From Stramenopiles sp. TOSAG23-3 (taxonomy: Eukaryota > Sar), in NCBI GenBank assembly GCA_900128585.1, contig LT642381.1:1-20178 (forward strand): 20,178 nt of DNA, in the 5' to 3' direction. Shown one piece after another: positions 1 through 9,291 of the stretch. Within the stretch, counting starts at the first letter, position 1, and every line of letters starts with the position of its first letter. The notes under the pieces are model-generated. The model made no database searches and had not been told where the DNA came from. It worked only from the letters and a program-made list of their open reading frames with translations. A program made the translations under genes and the position numbers.

Positions 1-1
1 T

Positions 2-3000
2 CACTACACCACCTTCCATAGAGGTTTGAAAGCAAAGTATGGGGCAGAAAACGCTGAGGTTCACATGTACAAGGCGCCTTCCGGTGACATGACCATGGAC
101 GTATGCGGTGCTGCATCGAAAGCTGGTATCGCAGAGGGCTTGGAGACGAAAGAGAAGCGCGATGAGCAGGAGAGGAGCGCTGTGGCCGAGTTCAGTGAAC
201 AGTCCAAGTACAAACCCGGTTCCATGGGCGCTGATATGAAAAAGCTTATGCACGGATCAAAACCGAGAAAGTTGGCGCACATCCAACGCCGGTTGACATT
301 GCACGCTGCAAGAAAGGCTGTACGAGTCGGCAAGGGACATTTCCGAACAAACCGAATCAAAAGACGCTTGCGAAGTGTCGCTGCATATCATCTAATTCGT
401 CATTCTCGAGTATCAGGAAGACGGTTGGGGGCTTTGGACAAAGAGATGATGGGGATAGATGTTCCCGAGGAGAAGTTCGACAAGAGCATGTTTGCCGACC
501 TGGGTGTGAAAGATACCATGGAGCAGAAGGAGAAAGAGCTGGTAGGCCTGAAGACCAACCTGGAAAAGGAGATTAAAGCGCAGGAAGACATGGTTGAATC
601 AGCAGCTGATAAGTACGGCAAGGCACTGAGTGACCCCGTCCCCGATGCAAAAGGGGACAAAACTCCGCCAGAGAACCCTGTCGTCGAAGCCCGCGAAGAA
701 TTGAAGGACTTGCAGGTAATTTACAAACAAACCAAGGATGATATTGAAAAAATACACAAGGAAGTGGAAGACTTGAAACATGTCAAGGACGTCAAGGAAA
801 AGGTAGAGGATGACATGCCAACAATCGAAGCAGAGACCCAGGCATCGCTGAATAAACTGGTTGCGCTCGAGAAAGCCTCAACGGCAGTAAAACCGTACGA
901 AAACGATATCGTGTGCCATATGATACTGAAGGAGGCGCCGAAGGACGAGTTTGGTGCAGAGAAGGGCGATCATCGCGACGATTGGCCAATGGGGCCGGAC
1001 CACTTCGACCAGCAATTCGAATACTGCGTTTTGGAAGAAAGTTACCACGAACTTACGGAGATAGTGGCCGTTGCAAAAGACTTTTTGGATGATGCCAAAG
1101 TACCCTGTGCGCCCTGCTCCTACGTGAACGTTCCGAGCGAACCGTCTGACAACGGGGGGCTCCGTTACTCGCAGATGCACAATCTCAAGAACAGGTACGA
1201 CGCGAAGGAAGGTCAAACGGAACGGTATGACTCGGCAAGGACATTGAAGGAAGTCAAACCCAGCATGCCAAAATATGCCGTAAAGGCCGCAGAAGAGGCC
1301 TTCTCGAGGCCTATGGCTCCAAGCAAACCGCTAAGATACGATATTAGACCGAAGGCACCAAAAGCAGTAGCTGAAGCGAAGAGCAAAAGGCAAGATTCCC
1401 TCTGTGCTGCTGCAGATCCAGAGTTCGTCGCATGCGATTGCGGAACAATGACCCCCGCCACGCTGTACAAAAAGACGACCCCGGCTAAATGCATTGATCT
1501 GTGCTCTGGAACCTACTCCGAATGTGAAACCCACGAAGTTGCCCGGGTAAAATCGTTCTGTGAGAAAAGCGTCGAAGCTCCTGTCGCGCTTACCGGCAAG
1601 GCCATCGTCGAGAGTCTGGACGAGCTTACCCTTGACAACTGCTACGACCACCACGAGCCCCTGATGTCCGCAGGAGGTAGGCGCAGATTGCGCCGTGGAA
1701 GCACGGGAAGCTCTAGACGAGTCGAAAGACCACGCCGGCCAGTGCCCAGGATTAAGACCCGTGACATCAGAGAGGTTCCGAAGAGGGGGCCACGCGTGAG
1801 GACGGAAAGGACTGGCGGTCGGCAGGCACGAGGACGGGGCGGGAAGAGAGCGACGCACAACATGCGCCGAAGCGCTAAGCCCGGCCCAGCCTGCAAGGAG
1901 GGAAGGTTCGAGCGAGGCTGCACGGCAACCAGGACTTTCAAAGCTTCCGATGATTCCCCGTTTAAGGTCACTGTAGAGCACGGTATCATGGAAGGAGAAA
2001 GGAAAGACAATGTCAGTGCCACTAGAGAGATACCCGGGTCCAAAGATATCCGGGGGGAACCCCGGCCAAGCAGAGGGCTACCACCCGATGTCCCCGACGA
2101 CCGGCTCTGCTTCAATTCTGCCACGGACGGGAAGGGCGATACTGTGTCGGTCGGAAACACGTTCACATTGAAGAAAATTACTGAAGGACCAATGTGTGTA
2201 ACGAAGGACGTAGACGGAAGCATCAGAGGCGACGTTCGCGTGGAAGCGACTGCGAACATTCCGAAAGAAAAGATCGATGCAGCGACTAACGAATGCTTGC
2301 GGCATAGCGATGGGAGCCGCGAGGCTGTGAAAGCATGCTGTCCCTCTGGGAAAGCGAGCGACGACCAAACCGAATGCGTCTCGGATGGGAGAGAGACCTA
2401 CAAAAGCCCGGAGAGAGCGAAAACGTTCCCGTACAACGGTCAAGTCCACAAAGATATTGAGCGCAACGCAACGGTCGTAGAACTCGAGGGGCATTCGAAG
2501 GAAGACTATTGCGTCAGCGACGCAGTCTGCTTTTCTTTCAAAATGAGACAGCGCGTCAATCTCGACACCGGGTCGGTCGAGCCTGTGAGTGCCGTTGTTG
2601 AAACGAAATTGAGACCCAGGAAGGGCATTAAGAAATACCAACCATTTCAAGACCCTGAATTGAAGAGAGGGTGTGGGACAAAACCGGACCCCTGCAGTGC
2701 GCACCGGGCCGCGTCCGACTGCATGAGCAAGAAAGGCTGTGAGTTCAACGCGGAAAAACGCAAGTGCATTTCAATTGAATCTCCCAATGCCCTACCCCCA
2801 ACTGACACCGCCCCACTTGCCCCGTGCCACCGTAATCCCAAGGAGGCGCTGTGCACCGCCAGGGGTGAAAATGAAGGGAAGTGCGTGGAAGACTGCAATT
2901 CTGAATGCAATGGTAGAGGAGTCATCGACGTTCCAGGTGACGACTCCATGCCAGGGTACAAGAAGTGCTTCAGCGCCACGCCAAACAGCTGCCGCTCGTT

Positions 3001-5284
3001 TGGCAAGCTGTACTGTCAGCAGTCTAGGTCCTGCGTTGCAGGTTGCGGCATGTGCGAGGGCGATAACCCTTTGATTGCAGACAACGTGACCGGCCGATGC
3101 GTCGCACCGAGTCCGATCACCTGTGAAGCGAAAGGAAAAGTGTTCTGCCAGGAAACGGGCAAATGCGTGGAATCGTGCAAGGCTTGGGTGTGCGGCCATG
3201 GGGACGATATGCAACTAAACGATTCGACATCGTCGTCCGGGTACTCGGGAACGAGCGGGTTCGCACCGATCATAAGCAAATCGTGCGTCAAAGTTGACCT
3301 TGCTTACTGCAAGGGGATTCCAAAGAAATTCTGCGCTGCTGACCCAAAGAAAGGGACCGTTGCATCATGCATGGCGGATTGTAAAACTTGCACTGGCAGA
3401 CCCTTTGATGACTCAGACGAGTGCAAAGCCCCATCTGCTTCAACAAACTCATTTTATTGTCCACCAACGGGTGAAATGGTATCACCAGATTGTTCTAGTT
3501 GTGAAGCTGGAACAGCTGGAACAGGGTCATCAGGAACCAAGGTGACTCTTGACTTCGAAAACGCGACCACTCGCCGGTGCGAAGTGTCAACTCCCCCAAC
3601 GCCAGCTAATATCGACCGGTTTCATTGCAAACTTAAGGATGGCGAAGTGGACAAGTGGGTCGAGAAATGCCATACCGAGTGTAAACTCGTGCACGGAAGC
3701 GATGTATGGCGCAAAAACATTGCTGACCCCGACACGAAAACTTGCGTAGGACCATCCCCTGAGCGTTGCAGATCCATGGGAATGGCGCACTGTGCGGGCG
3801 GGTACAACAATTACGGAATGTGCGTCTCCACCTGTCATCATTGCCACGTCAGAAGCAACGATGAGTACACCATTGGCGGTGTCACCTATGAGCACTTGAA
3901 TTACAACAATTCTGGTGTCTGCGAAACGACGGCAAACGCACGAGACACATGCTTGGGTGGTAGTAAAGTCTGGTGCGAAGCCTTGGAGGAGTGCCATGAC
4001 AGCAGCTGCAGCGATTGTAAACTCACCACCGGGGAAGAGTTCACCTTCAAAGAGGCTACGGGAGGTGGGTACGAGTGCACCAAACGGGACTGCGAGGAGT
4101 GGGAATCCTTCTGCCCGATGACGATGAAGTGCGTTGGGTGCAATGGCGACGACTGCAAGAGCAACTGCGACTTTTGCCCAGGAAGTCCGATCGAGACCTG
4201 GGTAAGTGAATCCGCGTACGCATCGGTCTGCCTTGTGCCCAATGAAGAGCGGTGCAAGGATCAGTGGATGGATTACTGCGAAGCCGACAAGACCTGTAAA
4301 AATCGATGGGGTGATTCCAATACATGCAGGGACTGCCAAGGGGAGTCGAACTGGTCTCCTAGTTCCCCAGGGAAGTGCGCCAAGAGAGAAGAAGTGGTCG
4401 CCACGTGCAGTGATCAGGGCCAATATTATTTCAACGGTGCTTGCAAACCCGACTGTTCCGAAGTTGACTGGGAAGGAAGGCAGTTGGTCGCCAACGCTTC
4501 CGAGGCAATGTGCAGTGTTGCCCAGGTCGCCGAGCACATGGAACGCGAAGTTACCGTATACGCGAACGAGTACATGGACATGGAAAGTGACTCTACCATG
4601 GAAGGAGATTATTCTGAATACGCGGGCGAGGAGGTGCCTCCCATGGACGGCATGATTGGCGAGTTCGACCCTTATGACCCGAAGGAGATGGACACGACAC
4701 AGGACGTTGGCATGATGGAGGATCTTGAAAAAGAGTACGAAAAGTACTTCGATGAACAACATTCGCAGTACGGTAAAACAAGGCGCCGTCGACGCCTCAA
4801 GATGGTCCCAGGTAAGTTTGAGAAAGCATTGCCCAAAAGAGCCATTGACGACAAGTACAATGCTCGGGGAGGCCCCGTCAAGCCAGAGACCACTGGCGAA
4901 AATATGTCACCCTTGGCCCTTTACGACTTGTGCGCCAAGTCGAAGAACATGGCTCCAGAATGTACCGAAAAAGCCCCCCCGCGGCCAGAAGACATTGTGA
5001 CGACTACGGAAACCCGGCGTGGATTCTTTTGCAGTCATTACAACACCATCGTGTTCGACTGCAAGAAATGCGACTGCGACACCATGCCATCAGACATTGA
5101 CGGTGTAATGACCTGCATGCCTCCGATACCGATGAAGACCGGCTGCGATGACCCTAAAGCATTAAATTACGATCGTTGCGCAGGAAACTCCAAGCCAGAG
5201 GTGTGCGACTACGATTTCGAACGCTTCGAATTGGTCCCAGACGTGGAATTGGACACAACCAAGGGGTTTGATTGGGGAAAGTAA
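2..5284 (+). CDS. Giant cysteine-rich, probably extracellular repeat protein (5' end missing)
   Basis: I do not recognise this as a named gene. The frame is open to the window edge with no stop, so this is the 3' part of a longer gene; the first in-window ATG is at 65. About 1,760 residues remain. In order: a very basic segment (nt ~240-430), a charged heptad-like coiled-coil region (nt ~480-890), a first Cys-containing region (nt ~1090-1650), an Arg-rich linker (nt ~1675-1900), and a long Cys-rich array (nt ~2690-4530) of roughly eleven degenerate units shaped C-x(n)-[YFW]-C-x(n)-C-V-x2-C-x2-C. Then follow an acidic stretch (nt ~4540-4780), a run of five Arg (nt ~4780) and a Cys-rich C-terminus containing GCDDPKALNYD. 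Dense paired cysteines imply disulfides, so a secreted, wall or surface scaffold is inferred; the signal peptide would lie upstream of the window. No enzyme motif is visible. Function is unknown; the coding call is very secure from length and composition. Confidence 0.9.
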   Translation, partial: HYTTFHRGLKAKYGAENAEVHMYKAPSGDMTMDVCGAASKAGIAEGLETKEKRDEQERSAVAEFSEQSKYKPGSMGADMKKLMHGSKPRKLAHIQRRLTLHAARKAVRVGKGHFRTNRIKRRLRSVAAYHLIRHSRVSGRRLGALDKEMMGIDVPEEKFDKSMFADLGVKDTMEQKEKELVGLKTNLEKEIKAQEDMVESAADKYGKALSDPVPDAKGDKTPPENPVVEAREELKDLQVIYKQTKDDIEKIHKEVEDLKHVKDVKEKVEDDMPTIEAETQASLNKLVALEKASTAVKPYENDIVCHMILKEAPKDEFGAEKGDHRDDWPMGPDHFDQQFEYCVLEESYHELTEIVAVAKDFLDDAKVPCAPCSYVNVPSEPSDNGGLRYSQMHNLKNRYDAKEGQTERYDSARTLKEVKPSMPKYAVKAAEEAFSRPMAPSKPLRYDIRPKAPKAVAEAKSKRQDSLCAAADPEFVACDCGTMTPATLYKKTTPAKCIDLCSGTYSECETHEVARVKSFCEKSVEAPVALTGKAIVESLDELTLDNCYDHHEPLMSAGGRRRLRRGSTGSSRRVERPRRPVPRIKTRDIREVPKRGPRVRTERTGGRQARGRGGKRATHNMRRSAKPGPACKEGRFERGCTATRTFKASDDSPFKVTVEHGIMEGERKDNVSATREIPGSKDIRGEPRPSRGLPPDVPDDRLCFNSATDGKGDTVSVGNTFTLKKITEGPMCVTKDVDGSIRGDVRVEATANIPKEKIDAATNECLRHSDGSREAVKACCPSGKASDDQTECVSDGRETYKSPERAKTFPYNGQVHKDIERNATVVELEGHSKEDYCVSDAVCFSFKMRQRVNLDTGSVEPVSAVVETKLRPRKGIKKYQPFQDPELKRGCGTKPDPCSAHRAASDCMSKKGCEFNAEKRKCISIESPNALPPTDTAPLAPCHRNPKEALCTARGENEGKCVEDCNSECNGRGVIDVPGDDSMPGYKKCFSATPNSCRSFGKLYCQQSRSCVAGCGMCEGDNPLIADNVTGRCVAPSPITCEAKGKVFCQETGKCVESCKAWVCGHGDDMQLNDSTSSSGYSGTSGFAPIISKSCVKVDLAYCKGIPKKFCAADPKKGTVASCMADCKTCTGRPFDDSDECKAPSASTNSFYCPPTGEMVSPDCSSCEAGTAGTGSSGTKVTLDFENATTRRCEVSTPPTPANIDRFHCKLKDGEVDKWVEKCHTECKLVHGSDVWRKNIADPDTKTCVGPSPERCRSMGMAHCAGGYNNYGMCVSTCHHCHVRSNDEYTIGGVTYEHLNYNNSGVCETTANARDTCLGGSKVWCEALEECHDSSCSDCKLTTGEEFTFKEATGGGYECTKRDCEEWESFCPMTMKCVGCNGDDCKSNCDFCPGSPIETWVSESAYASVCLVPNEERCKDQWMDYCEADKTCKNRWGDSNTCRDCQGESNWSPSSPGKCAKREEVVATCSDQGQYYFNGACKPDCSEVDWEGRQLVANASEAMCSVAQVAEHMEREVTVYANEYMDMESDSTMEGDYSEYAGEEVPPMDGMIGEFDPYDPKEMDTTQDVGMMEDLEKEYEKYFDEQHSQYGKTRRRRRLKMVPGKFEKALPKRAIDDKYNARGGPVKPETTGENMSPLALYDLCAKSKNMAPECTEKAPPRPEDIVTTTETRRGFFCSHYNTIVFDCKKCDCDTMPSDIDGVMTCMPPIPMKTGCDDPKALNYDRCAGNSKPEVCDYDFERFELVPDVELDTTKGFDWGK
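2823..4455 (+). repeat. Degenerate tandem array of ~11 cysteine-rich protein repeats
   Basis: Within the giant protein, successive units start near nt 2823, 2983, 3112, 3290, 3421, 3578, 3760, 3945, 4075, 4240 and 4400. Typical cores are CRSFGKLYC, CEAKGKVFC, CRSMGMAHC, CLGGSKVWC and CKDQWMDYC. Each is followed by a second half such as SCVAGCGMC, KCVESC or MCVSTCHHC. Unit length is about 40-60 residues, with variable linkers often ending in one more Cys. The units are similar in cysteine spacing but diverged in DNA, so this is an old protein-level repeat, not a recent DNA amplification. Confidence 0.75.
5141..5215 (+). other. C-terminal GCxDPxALNYD cysteine motif
   Basis: The protein reads GCDDPKALNYDRC, then a short spacer and VCDYD near its end. 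From memory, a very similar signature (GC-T/M-DP-x-A-x-NYD/N with a later G-x-C-x-Y) is common in secreted repeat proteins of marine bacteria and protists, often near the C-terminus. Here the usual Asp/Gly between the motif and the final Cys is replaced by other residues. It supports an extracellular location but not a specific activity. Confidence 0.55.
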
Positions 5285-5288
5285 AGAA

Positions 5289-5309
5289 AACACTCCGTGG
5301 GAAAGTGTT
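5289..5309 (+). other. Small hairpin just after the stop codon
   Basis: AACACT and AGTGTT form a perfect 6-bp inverted repeat around a 9-base loop, starting four bases after the TAA of the giant gene. It could fold in the 3' UTR. Such short stems occur often by chance, so no function is claimed. Confidence 0.25.
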
Positions 5310-6515
5310 GTCGAATCAACTGCCTTTGTCAACTACAACAACGTCGTGGCGAAGGCTTGAATCGATCACTCCAAGATTTATATTCATAAAAAAAACAGTT
5401 TTAAAAATATTTTTTATTTTTATTCAATGCTATTCTAATGCTAATCGATTCATCGTTCTAAAAAATGAAAAACACGACCGACGTTGTTTTTCTCTAAGTA
5501 AAATGCCATCATAGACACCTGTGCTATAAAGTGTTCAGTGTCCTTGGCGCGAAAAAAAATCCGACTCGAATTTTAAAGTATGGAAGCGTTCCGGCAGAAA
5601 ACGGCAAAAAAAAGGAAGGGAGACGTCTATTTGCATAAGTTTAGATCAGGCAATCGTTCCAGCCACGATGTCCGGCTTTTTACGAACGTTTATAAATTGT
5701 TTGCCCTTCAATGACTTGGAAATGCAGTTCTTAGGGACAATTTTTTGTGAAATGGACGATTTGAGCCAAACGCCACCCGAACGATCACTTATTCACTTGT
5801 TGGCGTTGGAAAATGAACGGTACTGGCATACTTTTATGTATTAGAAAGCACTTCTGGCTGTTTAAATTTATAAAAATTATTCTTTTTTCATAAAGATCTC
5901 TTCGTTTCAAATAGTTAACACAAAGTCCTTTGCACTTTTTCAATTCCGCGCCAAAGATACTCGTCATTGAAAAAATCTCTTTATAGATGCTGTGTCAATA
6001 TTTTATGAAAAGAAGAAATAAAGAGGAAGGAAAAAGTCCAGGAAGTGATTTTATTTTATAATAGTCGTACCTTGGTATAAAATACTCTAATTTCGTCGTC
6101 GTCTAAATATTCCTTTAATATTTTATATTACATGCGCATAGAATAATAAGATCATCAGAGAAGAGAGAAAAGAGGCATTCTTATAATTAAATTATATTTG
6201 TACGGTCCTTCTTTTTTTGTACATCAAAGCTATTATCATCATCAAGCTTCACTCCATTTTACGAAGAATATTAAATAATTCTTTCTTCTTCTTCATTCAT
6301 CTTTTCTATTATTTTATTATCTTCTTTTTCTCGTCCGTCTTTTATTAGACTAGTCTAGAACTATTAATAACTAAAGCTATCATGGTAATACGAGTAGATA
6401 TTTTTTCGTCTTCTTCTTCTAAATAAATGTAATCGCCATACCATTGTTTTAATTTATATCGTCATAGTACGGTATAAAATAAACCTCCTGGGTATTGTTG
6501 TACGGTAATACTCCT

Positions 6516-6540
6516 CCCCGCCCCGGCGCCCCAGCGCCCC
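6516..6540 (-). promoter_or_regulatory. Candidate G-quadruplex / i-motif upstream of the 5-phosphatase gene
   Basis: On the plus strand four CCCC runs are separated by loops of 1, 4 and 4 bases; the minus strand therefore carries four GGGG runs in 25 bases. This exceeds the usual G3 N1-7 quadruplex rule and sits in DNA that is otherwise AT-rich. It lies about 355-380 bp upstream of the phosphatase ATG, a plausible promoter distance. The motif is directly visible; folding and regulation are inferred. Confidence 0.6.
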
Positions 6541-6871
6541 GGTAGTAGCTAATATAATAAATAAAAAATAATAATATTATAATTCATCTTTTTTTCTTCT
6601 TTTTTTGTTTGTTTCTAGTACATATCACTCAAACCCCCACCATCAGCATCATCTGTGTAATCAAATCGCTCAATGGCGTTCCCTCGACCAAAACGGAACA
6701 TTGTTTAAATTTCTATACGAGAAGCAACCCAACAACCCCTGAATTAAACGATTCTTTTCTTGTTTAGTGGCTTGTGTGCAAGCCCCATTTCCTATACTGC
6801 CAGGTTGAGGGAAGACTCTCCAACCTTTTAGCGAAGACGTAGTCAGTTCGCCTGCCCACCGCCCAGTCTTA

Positions 6872-6890
6872 TCGTTTTTTCCTGTTCCAG
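6872..6890 (+). other. Possible 3' splice site immediately before the phosphatase start codon
   Basis: A pyrimidine-rich tract ending in CAG (GTTTTTTCCTGTTCCAG) precedes the ATG at 6895 by four bases. This matches an acceptor of a 5'-UTR intron, or of an upstream exon with another start. No matching donor was pinned down, so this is only a caution about the gene's 5' end. Confidence 0.3.
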
Positions 6891-6894
6891 CACT

Positions 6895-9291
6895 ATGGAG
6901 GGGCGCGCGACGGGACGGAAAAAATTCCGGCGCGGCCTGCCTTCAAAGATCAGGCGCTTCTCGCGCATGATAAAATTTAACGATGGTGTCGAAGACGAGT
7001 CTAGAGCTGCGGCTGGCAGTGGCGACGGCGACTCGTCGGTCGTAGTGGACGAGTCAAAGCCGTACGACTCCAGCGCTATAACCACCTACATACGAGACAA
7101 CTGGATTCGCCAAAAGCTGTGCAGTGAAGAGGTGCGTTTTTCGACGTTCAAGCCCACGAATTTGTTTGTCAGTACGTTCAATGTGAACGGGAAAAAACCG
7201 GGAGACGGCAGCTTGCGCGCATGGTTGAGCCACAACGGAACGTTTCCCGGAAAGGGGAATATGCCGAGCCTGTACGTCGTGGGGTTTCAGGAAATCGTCG
7301 ACCTGAGCGCGGCGAACGTTATTGCGACCGACTCTGAAAGCCACACGCGGACCCTGATGTGGCAAGATTTGCTCCAGAATGAGATCAATGCAATAGCGAA
7401 GCCGCGCGGAATTGTCTACGAGCCTGTCGCTTACAAGTATTTGGTCGGCGTTGCACTGTGCATATTTGTCTCCAGCGAACACCGCGAACATGTGGGGGGG
7501 GTGCAGAGCGCGAACGCGGCCAGCGGTATAATGGGGGTTTTAGGCAACAAGGGGGGTTCGTCGATAAGGTTTCAGTTTTACGACACTACCGTTTGCTTCG
7601 TCTGCTCCCACCTCGCGGCCCACCGCGGGAACGTGGGCGGGCGGAATTCTGATTTCGCTTCCATTTTAGAGAAGACCGAGTTTAAACACCAGAGTGGGGA
7701 CGACCAAGCGGCCAAAGCGCCCGCGCACTTGTCCACCGTCAGCAGCGAGTCCCACGCGGACGGCACCTTCGGCATCTTAGACCATGACGTTGTCGTTTGG
7801 CTGGGCGATTTAAATTATCGAATTATGGAAGGGGTGACCATAGACGTTGCGTACGAGATGATCGAGGAAGGAAACCGGGGCATAGACTACTTGCTAAAGT
7901 GGGACCAGCTGAATCGCGAGCGGGACGCGGGGAGGGCCTTTCAGTCTTTCGAGGAAGGCGACATACGTTTTCTGCCGTCGTACAAGTTCATCCCAGGGAC
8001 GGACCAGTTCGACAATAGGAAAGAGAAAAAGATGCGAGTCCCTGCATGGTGCGATCGCGTCCTGTGGCGCGTGAGAAGCGGAAACCAGAGCACCACCCCG
8101 GACACCGGCGACGGTGGCCGACCGTTCGTCGAGTTGGTGGATTACGCGCGGGTCGACAGTATCGACGTTTCCGACCACAAGCCGGTGGCCGCGATTTTCT
8201 CGCTACAAGTGAAAGAGATCGATAGGGAGAAGCAGAAGCAGGCGTACAGCGACATAATTAGGCGGCTAGATAAATGGGAGAACGACTCGATGCCAAAGGT
8301 CGAATTGCAGGAAAGGGACCTCAGATTTGACAACCTGAACTTCGACAGCCCTCGCACAGTGTCGGTCTCGGTAAAAAACACTGGGCTGGCTCAGGCGACG
8401 TTTCGATTTGTCCCAAAGTTGGAGGAGAAGGAGTTCTGCAAGCCTTGGCTGTCCCTGCACCCTTCGTTCGGGATGATCCCTCCCGGAGAAAGCCTTGAGG
8501 TGGAAGTGACCGCATGTTTGGATCGAACGGCCATTCACACGCTCAACTGTGGCCGAGACACGTTAGACGACATCTTGATACTAAGGTTTGAAAACGGCCC
8601 CCACTTTTTTTTGTCGGTTTCGGGGTCCGTGCTCCCAACATGTTTTGGGATGCCGCTAGGAAAGTTGGTCGAAGCCCCAGGACCCGTGCGTGGGGCTGCC
8701 CCCGGGAGCGGCGTGGAGACCTCGACCCCCGTTAGCATTCCCTCCGAGCTTTGGCGCCTTGTCGATGCCTTGTACAAAAACGGGGCCATGCAAATGCAAA
8801 ACCTGTTCATCGAGAAAGCCCAAGTCAGCGAATTGCACGAGTTGAGGGAAGCGCTCGACACTGGCAGTCCTTTCCGGAGCGAAATATCTCCCTACGCGTT
8901 TGCGATTACCTTGATCGATTTCCTGGAAAACCTGGCCACCCCAGTCCTGCCCTTCAACGGTTCGCTCGTCAAGGCAAGCGGCGAAGACATAAGCGTAGGC
9001 TGGTGTACGGAGTACATGGCCACCCTCCCGCCGGTAAACCACAACGTGTTCGTTTACGTTGTTGTGTTCTTGAAGGAACTGCTGACTCACACGGATAAGA
9101 ATCGGCTCACCGCCACGGCCCTGGCCGATATCTTTGCAACCGTTTTCACCTTTCCTTCTACGTGGGCTCCAGTCGAGGACGAAAATTTTTTGAGTGCTGG
9201 CGATATGACCCATCTGCTGCAGGGCAAGAACCGGATTGCAAAGGCGACCAGAAACGCTAGATGCATGATTTTAATCTATTTGTCGGCATAA
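6895..9291 (+). CDS. OCRL/INPP5B-like inositol polyphosphate 5-phosphatase (5-ptase, ASH, RhoGAP-like)
   Basis: The 798-residue product should remove the 5-phosphate of PtdIns(4,5)P2 and related phosphoinositides on Golgi, endosome or plasma membranes. Residues ~88-440 carry the complete catalytic signature: FNVNG (95-99), GFQEIV with E133, SHLAAH (238-243), WLGDLNYR (302-309, D305, N307), PAWCDRV (383-389) and SDHKPV with D427/H428. Residues ~473-585 form an ASH (MSP-like) domain and ~613-790 a RhoGAP-like domain beginning IPSELWRLVDALY. The arginine finger of active RhoGAPs is missing: the site reads NLFIEKA with Ile639, matching the pseudo-GAP of OCRL. The N-terminal PH domain of animal OCRL is not recognisable in the 87 residues before the catalytic domain; the length otherwise fits. 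It is intronless in the window, and its 3' end converges on the FKBP gene 319 bp away. Start chosen at the first ATG, which leaves an intact N-terminal extension. Confidence 0.95.
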   Translation: MEGRATGRKKFRRGLPSKIRRFSRMIKFNDGVEDESRAAAGSGDGDSSVVVDESKPYDSSAITTYIRDNWIRQKLCSEEVRFSTFKPTNLFVSTFNVNGKKPGDGSLRAWLSHNGTFPGKGNMPSLYVVGFQEIVDLSAANVIATDSESHTRTLMWQDLLQNEINAIAKPRGIVYEPVAYKYLVGVALCIFVSSEHREHVGGVQSANAASGIMGVLGNKGGSSIRFQFYDTTVCFVCSHLAAHRGNVGGRNSDFASILEKTEFKHQSGDDQAAKAPAHLSTVSSESHADGTFGILDHDVVVWLGDLNYRIMEGVTIDVAYEMIEEGNRGIDYLLKWDQLNRERDAGRAFQSFEEGDIRFLPSYKFIPGTDQFDNRKEKKMRVPAWCDRVLWRVRSGNQSTTPDTGDGGRPFVELVDYARVDSIDVSDHKPVAAIFSLQVKEIDREKQKQAYSDIIRRLDKWENDSMPKVELQERDLRFDNLNFDSPRTVSVSVKNTGLAQATFRFVPKLEEKEFCKPWLSLHPSFGMIPPGESLEVEVTACLDRTAIHTLNCGRDTLDDILILRFENGPHFFLSVSGSVLPTCFGMPLGKLVEAPGPVRGAAPGSGVETSTPVSIPSELWRLVDALYKNGAMQMQNLFIEKAQVSELHELREALDTGSPFRSEISPYAFAITLIDFLENLATPVLPFNGSLVKASGEDISVGWCTEYMATLPPVNHNVFVYVVVFLKELLTHTDKNRLTATALADIFATVFTFPSTWAPVEDENFLSAGDMTHLLQGKNRIAKATRNARCMILIYLSA

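Larger units (their letters stand above)
5285..6894. other. AT-rich intergenic region with one GC-rich island
   Basis: No convincing gene is seen in 1.6 kb. The region is strongly AT-rich with A/T homopolymers, many TAATA/ATTATT strings and plus-strand CTT-rich polypyrimidine tracts (6280-6330, 6400-6420, 6586-6616). The motif GTACGGTA occurs twice (near 6468 and 6500). It must contain the 3' UTR of the giant gene and the promoter and 5' UTR of the phosphatase gene. A single C-rich island at 6511-6542 stands out. Confidence 0.7.

Noticed and set aside
1331-2704. Several 200-residue minus-strand frames
   Set aside because: They lie antisense inside the giant gene, overlap each other in different frames and show no motif.
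3587-4762. 391-residue open frame on the minus strand
   Set aside because: It is fully antisense to the cysteine-rich gene. Its hydrophobic, Val/His/Ala-rich composition is what antisense of Cys/Lys/Glu-rich codons gives, with no domain visible.
4809-4815. CAG|GTAAGT donor-like site inside the giant gene
   Set aside because: The frame is open throughout and I saw no nearby pyrimidine-rich acceptor; read as coding.
5785-5967. 60-residue minus-strand ORF in the first spacer
   Set aside because: It lies in AT-rich DNA, has no homology that I recognise, and could arise by chance.
8656-9213. 185-residue minus-strand frame
   Set aside because: It is antisense to the well-supported RhoGAP-like domain and has no recognisable features.
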